Below, piece after piece: positions 58,367 to 64,000 of a stretch of DNA of 64,000 nt. Position 1 is the stretch's first letter, and each line of letters begins with the position of its first letter. Position numbers and translations under genes: made by a program. The stretch is from NCBI GenBank assembly GCA_014058105.1, contig JACGCM010002659.1, positions 1,984,001 through 2,048,000 of the forward strand. The letters run 5' to 3'. The notes below the pieces were generated by a model. The model saw nothing but the letters and a program-made list of their open reading frames with translations, was not told the origin of the DNA and did no database searches. This DNA is from Kingdonia uniflora. Its lineage: Eukaryota; Streptophyta; Magnoliopsida; Ranunculales; Circaeasteraceae.

Positions 58367-59403
58367 ATGGGGAAATATGACTTAAATGGGACGAAGGAAG
58401 AGAATATGGTGAGGACTCGATATGTGAGAGTTTGTCAAGCTACTGAAGGACGATTGGCGATAAAGATAGCTGAAGTGTGAGAGAGAATTTTTGGGCCCTT
58501 ATAATATGATTCTGACTTGTATGAATCTGAACTACAGTACCGCCGGTATCCTTCAAAGGACTGGATTCCTAGGTAGGACTCCTTTTCGTCTCCATCAACT
58601 CTTTCTTAGTGGGGGTTATGGAGGAGGAGGCAATGGTGGTGTGCGCGGGTGATGGAGAATGAAAGTCTTGCCCTGTATAATCATTAGCTCTTGGCGCTGA
58701 GAAGGCCTTCCGTATGTAGAATTCGTTCAAGCACTGACTCCCTTACTTCCATGTCTAGACTTCAAGCAAACTTAGTTTCTTATCAAAATAAATTGCGTGA
58801 AAAATATGGATGCTCAGTAATTTCTAGTTACAACTTTTCTTTTGAATATTTTCGGGGTGAAACATCACTGAAACTGATATGATTTTGAGAATCAAATGTG
58901 ACAGTACCTGAAAGACTTGTTATCTGTAAAGTACCAGAAAGACTTGTTATCGGTAAAGTATCTGTAATTAATATTCGAGCTTAATAAAAAAAATTATCCA
59001 AACACTGTGTTGATAGATAGATTTAACTCTTGTGATTAATATCGGGCTATAATAAATACAGATATTTATGCTTAGAGAACGAAATGAAATATTTGATATC
59101 GAACTAGAAATTGTTTTTTAGCAATCGAGCTGTAAAAAATTTGTCCGTAAAATAGTAGATCTGCAAAAATCTATTTTGAACTGAATAAATTATAGAATTA
59201 CGGGGGAGATTATCTTAGAAAATATAGTGTTTGTAGGAATTGAAAGTTCGAGTTCAGGGTGTTCCCGCTTGAAATGTTAGATTAGGGGGAGATCATTTTG
59301 AAATGAGATTGGACGAATCCAATGAGGTTGATGTGGATAGATAAGTTCAAATAACTTTCTTATCAGGATCTTAGGGTTTCCTGTTATTGATAAACTGAAT
59401 ATG
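58367..59403 (+). repeat. Array unit 20 (truncated at the pol junction)
   Basis: CATAAATATGG. The frame stops at TGA after IAEV. The unit is cut after ATTGATAAACTGAAT, about 55 bases short of a full monomer, and continues directly into Tat pol sequence. Confidence 0.88.
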
Positions 59404-59900
59404 TGAGTGTGTTCTTCGTCACCCCCAGTATTAATGGCATTTGAGTTGATGATATTAATGCTGGGGGAAGATACCACTAAATTCTTCAAATATTAGGCTT
59501 CTATTCTGAGAACTCCAGCAGGATAGGCATGGGAATCAGAATATTTGTTTTCTCTATGAGGTAAGCGTCCAATTATAGCCATTTTAAATCTATTCATTTT
59601 GTCGGTTACTGCTGTGACGTAGTCGATCATCTTTCTATTTTTATGATACTTGTTTGTATAATGGTTCATAATTAATATAGAATCCATGTATACAGATAAC
59701 TCAGGCACACCAATCTCTAGAGCCATATCTATTCCGTTGATTAGTGTCAAGTACTCGATCTCATTATTGGTAGCTTCGAAATTGAGTCAGACGGATTTCT
59801 CAATTATGTCATTAGAAGGTGTGATAAGAACTATCCCAATGCCTGACCTAGGTGATCTGGCAGAACCGTCAGTTAAAAGACACCAACAGGGTCGTCTACT
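59404..59900 (-). pseudogene. Tat pol: second (archaeal-type) RNase H
   Basis: Minus-strand translation shows LTDGSARSPRLGIGIVLITP with the first Asp, NFEATNNEIEYLTLINGIDM with the Glu, VPELSVYMDSILIMNHYTN with the second Asp, and LPHRENKYSDSHA at the end. A second RNase H of this kind after the usual one is the hallmark of the Tat lineage. The frame is nearly intact from 59495 to 59885, better kept than the rest of pol. After VLRIEA a stop occurs and a short linker leads to the array; integrase, which should follow, is missing. Confidence 0.88.
59422..59467. other. Hairpin at the array/pol junction
   Basis: CCCCCAGTATTAAT (59422-59435) and ATTAATGCTGGGGG (59454-59467) form a 14-bp stem with one mismatch and an 18-base loop, about 20 bases from where the array stops. 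Confidence 0.7.
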
Positions 59901-60029
59901 GGAAAATCTGCTAACAAAATCTGCTACTATTTGTCCCTTTTCGGAATGTCATGGTTCAAAATGTATATCTTGCCAACCAAGAGTAATCGACCATTGCTGG
60001 ACTCATTTAGATTTCTCTTGTTTGGATAA

Positions 60030-60330
60030 GACTTCATGCAAGGGGTAATTTATTATTACTCGAACTGAATGAGCTTAGAAATATTGTTATAACTTCTGCG
60101 ATGGATAGACAAGAGCTAAGAAATGCTTTTCAATCTTAGTGTATCGTGTTTCTGCCAGAGTGTGAATCTTGCTGATGAACTAGACGGGTTTTTCTGCCTT
60201 TTCATCAAGTCGGATGAGAACTGAGCTTAATGAGTCATCTGTAACGAAGAGATATATCGTAAGTTCTTCTCCTTCTTTGGGTGTACTTATTACTGGTGGC
60301 TTTCCCAAATAGTATTTTAGTTCCTGAAAT
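60030..60330 (-). pseudogene. Tat pol: first RNase H (gypsy type)
   Basis: Pieces in order: GEELTIYLFVTDDSLSSVLI, KAEKPV, FISKIHTLAETRYTKIEKHF, LALVYPSQKL and PLHEVLSKQEKS. These match the RT-connected RNase H of gypsy elements (YLxxSxxAVSAVLV...ETRYxxxEKxxLALV). Stops near 60100 and 60190 break it. Confidence 0.8.
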
Positions 60331-61110
60331 ATTGCTTCATATTCTTAAGTCCATTCAATTTCAGGATCTATTTTAGGTTTCCCTTTCTTTGTCTCTCGCG
60401 TAGGAGGTCGAATAACCATCGACACCTATCTGAAGACTTCGAGACAAAATAATTTATTGTTGTTATCTTGCCAGCTATCTTTTGTACGTCTTTCTTTGTC
60501 TTTGGTGAAGGCATAAATAACAAAGCACGAATATAATCTGGGTCAGCCTCGATACCTTACTTGTTGATCAAATGTCTTAAGAATTTGCCTGATTGGACTC
60601 CGAATTAACATTTATCATAATTTAGTCTTATTTTGAAGGACTAAAGAATTTTGAAGGTCTTGCGTAAATCTGCAAGATGGTTTTCTTTTTTGAGACTTTT
60701 ACACAACATATCATCAATGTAAACTTCTATTATTTTTCCAAAATTGTCTTTGAACATTTGTATCATCAGTCATTGGTAAGTACCTCCTGCATTCTTGAGG
60801 CCGAAAGGCATAACCTTATAGCCATATAATTCATGTTCTATAATAAAAGATATTTTTTCTTGATCTTCAGGCAACAGGGGTATCTGATTGTACCCTGATG
60901 CGGTGTCCATCATAGATAAGAGTTCTTGTCCCGCAATGGAATCGAGCAAATGGTTGATGATAGGAAGGGGAAAACTATCTTTCAAAGTATGTTTATTGAG
61001 ATCTATGAAATCTACGCATACTCTGATCTTGTCATTTTTTTTTGAACTGCTACGATGTTCGAGATCCATTCGAGGTAATTGGTTTTTCGAACAAAACTAA
61101 CTTCAATGAG
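60330..61110 (-). pseudogene. Tat pol: reverse transcriptase
   Basis: Clear gypsy RT motifs on the minus strand: KIRVCVDFIDLNKHTLKDSF and PLPIINHLLDSIAGQELLSM, MDTASGYNQIPLLPEDQEK, YGYKVMPFGLKNAGGTYQ (60770-61069 open). Then the catalytic YIDDMLCKS at 60700-60722 and DLRKTFKIL. After that come LRHLINK-type decayed sequence and a degenerate C-terminal part. It copies element RNA to DNA in intact relatives. Stops and shifts are frequent after 60690. Confidence 0.9.
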
Positions 61111-61900
61111 TTTATTGATCTTTTTATTGACTTCTTCTCGTGGCCTTGGTCCTAAAGTTCTCTGTTTTTATTTGATTGCCTTAGCTTTATCTTTTAAAGT
61201 AAGCTTATGGCAAGTCAAATTTGGATCAATACCTGGCATTTCATGAAATATCCATGCGAAGATGTTACTATTGTCTTTGAGAAACTGAATATGAGCATTA
61301 CATTCTGTTGTGGGTAAAAGAGTCATAATGTAGGTACCTCATTTGTCTCCACCGATTTTGATGTATTCTGCAGTTTATGTGCTTGGCAAATGGTTTTCTG
61401 CAGAGTTCTCTATAATATTCTCTATAGTGTTCTGTAATTGTTATGCGAGCTGCGGTACCGGTGGTTCTGTCACGATGGTAACAGTATTTTTCCAAGCTTG
61501 AGCTAGCTTCTGAATGCCTTTGATTTCGTAGATGCCGCTATTCCAATCGAACCGTAACGCTAAATGATAAGTCGAAGGGATAGCTCACATGTTATGCGGC
61601 CAACAACGTCTCATAATTCCTAAATAACAAGATTTTGCATTTATAATGTAAAACACAACGCCAACCGTCGCAGGTCTTGCGATAATAGGAAGTATAATCT
61701 TTCCTACTCATTCTTCTTTGGAGCCATTGAACCCGCTGATATCGATGTCACTAGGCTAAACTTTGTCGGAGTTTAGAATAGTAGTTCGATACTACTGCCA
61801 ATATCTACCATCATTGTATGTAGCACGACATTTTGCATTTTTTACATGATCATGAGTGCATCAAGATAAGGAAAGTTGATGTGGCGAACATCGCAATCTT
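61111..61900 (-). pseudogene. Tat pol: protease and linker region, heavily decayed
   Basis: Short matches only: DVGSSIELLF near 61790 fits the DSGSSxDIL-type active site of Tat protease, and PGIDPNLTCH-like words before RT (about 61220) match the usual linker GIDPxxxxH. Many stops. I infer the domain from position and these fragments. Confidence 0.5.
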
Positions 61901-62099
61901 CGAAGGAGATCCATATGCATTGAGAACTGGATACGGGGAGTAACCAGGCTTCATTATCAACCATGGATAGATTGTGGCATTTGTCGAGACGTCGTCTTTT
62001 GAATCTGATTGACCTGTTAACTGTACGAGTCCCAATAAAGTGGATAAGGGAGATGTGGTATAAATTTTTTTCCTCTACCGCTCCTTTTATAACTTATAA

Positions 62100-63600
62100 C
62101 TCCCATTTTTATAACTTTCAATGTCTACTATGTACTCATGCAGTTGTCCTTCCATAAAAATATACTCCAAAAGTTGTTGTAGAGCAAAACAGTGTTCTGG
62201 GTAATGATGTCGGACTTTGTGGTATATGCAATATGGTCTGCTTTCGATGGGTTGAAGATATTGGGTATTGCGGAAGAATTTATCCTTTTAAAGTGTTGGA
62301 TATAGGCTGGCAATGGTGATAGTCAACTTCGGAAGACATGGTTTTGGAAAATTACCACCTCTCCGAGTTTGATCTTCATTAGACTTGGTCCACTTTTGGT
62401 CTCCTTTGTAATCTGTAGTTTGATTAAAATCTCATTTTGTGGACTGATCTCTTGCTGCTAGGGTTAACTTCTGGGGCTTCTGTCTTTCAGATACCATCCT
62501 TTAGAGATCGATATATCCATTTACATTTTCAATCATTTCATCCAAGGTCGTAGGTTTGTTTAGAATCAGGTGCTCCTTCGCTCTTCCATCCACGAGCAAA
62601 GCATTGGTAAAGGCCAAAATAGTAATTTCTTGATCCAATCGGTCCACCTTTCTGGCCAACTCCAAAAATTTCTTAATAAATGTTTTGAGCTTCTCTCCTC
62701 ACATTTGCTTAAGGCTGAATAGAGAATACAGATTCTCCACTTTGTCCCTATTGTATGAGTAGTTCTTGACAAAGGGTTCTCTCTACTGTTCGAAAGTTGT
62801 AATAGATCCTTCTTGCAGTGAGTGGAACCATCGCAAAGGTTTGCCCTACAAGCTGGTATGTAAGAGACAGCATAGAATGTGGTTTGATGTAGAATGCAAG
62901 CCTAAAGCGTCCTGGAATTTTTAGACGTGTTCCACAGGATCAGTTCCTCTGTATTTTCAAATTTTTGGGGCATAGAAACCGGTGGAAACTTTATCATCCA
63001 GTAGTTCTTGAGCAATCGAGCTTTTTTTATAGACTGTTATGGATGCCTTTGGCAGTTTGAACCTGAGCTTCAAATAATTATTTGATGCATTTTTCAACAT
63101 GTTCCTGAGTCACCTAATGACGATCTGTGATTGTCTGTCGTGTGATGTTTCCTTCTCCTCGAGGAATGTGGTTGCCACTTCCCTCTCTTAGTTGTTCACG
63201 CGCTAGAATACAAACTTTTCCCCTGGGTGGGTCCTCTGCTTGTCAGACCTTAGAGGAAATGCCATCAACTTCTTGGAGGACTCCTTATATCTATATGAGC
63301 TCTGCCCTTGGCTGATGATGATTGAATCAAATGTTAGTTACCAAACTATTGTCTCGGGGTCCGAGCCTATCCCAAATGGAGACTCGTGAGGTGGCTGGCA
63401 CGTCTTTGTTCTTTGGGGCTGCGATCTGTTGTCCCTGTAGAACTTTCAACACATCTTACACATTCACCAGCTGTTGTTTCAGAATGGCTCGCCTTTCTGT
63501 TTCGGTGTGTAAAGTGGCCCACAATTTTGCTAGTACGGCGCTTCCTTCTGTTGGGTCAATTGGTGTTGGAAGGTCTGGAAGCGTTATTCTGTGAAGAGAG
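62100..63600 (-). pseudogene. Tat gag, broken
   Basis: From about 63590 leftward comes LPDLPTPIDPTEGSAVLAKL and a coiled segment. Near 62900 is WFHSLQEGSITTFEQ (the WYxxLxxGSIxSFxxL motif of gypsy gag). Then ENLYSLFSLKQ, GEKLKTFIKKFLELARKVDR, ITILAFTNALLVDGRAKEHL and DEMIENVNGYIDL. The tail shows YCIYHKVRHHYPEHCFALQQ with a CxxHxxxxHxxxxC-type knuckle and LLEYIFMEGQLHEYI, typical of Tat elements. Several stops and frame changes (for example near 63310, 63010-63100, 62700 and 62510). Confidence 0.82.
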
Positions 63601-63635
63601 AATCAGCTATTTCTAAGAACTGTGGCTAAATGTTT

Positions 63636-63655
63636 GGTTCCCACAGACGATACCA
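63636..63655 (-). other. Primer-binding site of the Tat element
   Basis: Minus strand TGGTATCGTCTGTGGGAACC directly after the 5' LTR. TGGNNNCGTCTGTGGGAA-type sites are common in plant gypsy elements, including Tat types, where a host tRNA primes reverse transcription. Confidence 0.7.
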
Positions 63656-63657
63656 AA

Positions 63658-64000
63658 TATAATAGTCTAATTTCTTATTCCAAACTTATCCTCTTACACC
63701 AATGATAATCAGAACGTTAGTGAACAATGAGTAACTGCTAATACCAAGTTTAGCGTGAAAAACCTTTGAATAGGTTAAAAACCACGACCTCTCTTGAGGA
63801 TTTTGAAAAGGAGAGATCTTATTGATAATCGCTAACTATTACAAAGGATGTCCTGAGTAGTTTTGTATATAGTTTCTGGATGAAGATTTATCCGTGGAGT
63901 TTCATATATATCCCTAATCTATAGTTCTCTAGTTTAATTTATGGGTCTTATAATATGACCGCTTGACGACCATTACTATTCTTAATTATGGATGTTACAA
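63658..64000 (-). repeat. 5' LTR of the Tat element (family A), cut by the window edge
   Basis: The available 343 bases match 29102-29460 closely: TATTCCAAACTTATCCTCTT, ACCAATGATAATCAGAA, TTAGCGTGAAAAACC, TATTACAAAGGATG and TTGACGACCATTA. Both LTRs have the same orientation, so they bracket one original element. Confidence 0.85.

Larger units (their letters stand above)
36101..59403 (+). repeat. 23-kb tandem array: founder module plus 20 monomers of about 1.09 kb
   Basis: The same landmarks recur in one orientation 20 times. In order they are: GGAATGTGGGGAATTTGAAG, a TATAAATATGGGG box, an exon encoding MVRTRSVRVRQATEGRLAIK to QYRRYPSKDWIPR, GTAGGACTCCTTTTCGTC, the GGGGGTTATGGAGGAGGAGG block, CCTTACTTCCATGTCTAGAC, AGTACCTGAAAGACTTGTTA and AATTAATATTCGAGCTTAAT. 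Most spacings between copies are 1086-1098 bp; the outliers are 1063, 1073, 1197 and 1263. Copies are divergent enough that the array is not brand new, but related blocks recur at offsets of 6.53, 5.63 and 3.38 kb. It ends abruptly at 59403, fused to Tat pol. Tat/Ogre 3' regions are known sources of satellites; this one is built from an antisense coding module. Confidence 0.92.
29102..64000 (-). mobile_element. Tat-lineage Ty3/gypsy retrotransposon, rearranged, running off the right edge
   Basis: The minus-strand 5' LTR (63658 to beyond 64000), primer site, gag, PR, RT, RNase H and a second RNase H are followed, after a 24-kb interruption, by a 3' LTR (29102-29664). That LTR matches the 5' LTR closely over the 340 bases available. 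Two plus-strand units lie between pol and the 3' LTR, where Retand-type Tat elements are known to carry antisense ORFs. Integrase is absent: pol stops at about 59403 where the tandem array ends. A second, different LTR (35271-35845) marks material from a related family. So this is a composite, not one clean insertion. Confidence 0.75.

Noticed and set aside
36101..59403. Centromeric satellite
   Set aside because: Monomer of 1.09 kb with an exon and retrotransposon origin; no evidence of a centromeric motif. 1092 bp is close to six nucleosome repeats, but that alone is not evidence.
36101..59403. Gene cluster of duplicated host genes
   Set aside because: Units have only one short exon, most are broken, and the founder lies next to a Tat LTR.
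59686..60048. 120-codon plus-strand frame
   Set aside because: Antisense shadow of the second RNase H of Tat pol.
1..64000. tRNA, rRNA, CRISPR or bacterial operon features
   Set aside because: No cloverleaf with conserved boxes, no rRNA similarity, no regular short repeats with unique spacers and no ribosome-binding-site-led gene strings were seen.

Overview
The window is angiosperm nuclear DNA that is almost wholly transposon-derived. The plant call rests on plant-type families: an ALP1-like PIF/Harbinger nuclease, a plant mobile domain gene, a hAT transposase with the TTF/MYM-type head, a CACTA element, Ty1/copia, and a Ty3/gypsy element of the Tat lineage with two RNase H domains. I see no intact host gene, no rRNA or tRNA gene and no CRISPR. 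Nearly all coding sequence is broken by stops and frameshifts, which fits an intergenic or heterochromatic part of a large, AT-rich genome.

Layout. 1-389: end of a Tourist/Harbinger-like MITE. 514-1066: a microsatellite and a possible transit-peptide exon split by a short repeat. 1389-8264: one PIF/Harbinger element with matching terminal inverted repeats, a nuclease (+), a Myb/SANT-like ORF1 (-) and an extra plant mobile domain gene (-). About 8790-12662: a decayed hAT transposase with a repeat-filled intron, ending at a C20 tract and a CAGGGG-type end. 13003-16350: a non-autonomous CACTA element with a perfect 3-bp TSD, holding exon-like DNA. 16428-26804: a copia retrotransposon on the minus strand with two LTRs, split inside its reverse transcriptase by a 2.9-kb gypsy-type solo LTR (18160-21069, 5-bp TSD). 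26938-27376: a foldback MITE.

From 29102 to beyond the right edge lie the parts of a Tat-lineage Ty3/gypsy element on the minus strand. Its 5' LTR runs off the window (63658 onward), followed leftward by the primer site, gag, protease, RT, RNase H and the second (archaeal-type) RNase H, ending abruptly at about 59403. The matching 3' LTR is at 29102-29664. Between them are two plus-strand (antisense) transcription units with their own TATA boxes, then a second, different LTR (35271-35845) with its own copy of the first antisense module. From that module grows a 23-kb tandem array, 36101-59403: a founder module plus 20 monomers of about 1.09 kb. The integrase is missing.

The array is the most interesting object. 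Its monomer carries a short antisense retrotransposon exon that ends in a splice-donor-like sequence, with a TATA-like box just before the start codon in many copies. Four neighbouring monomers (units 13-16) keep the frame open. Segmental duplications with offsets of 6.53, 5.63 and 3.38 kb show growth by multi-monomer blocks. I read it as a retrotransposon antisense-gene module turned into a promoter-and-exon-bearing satellite. Copy layout and period are seen directly; transcription and function are not shown.
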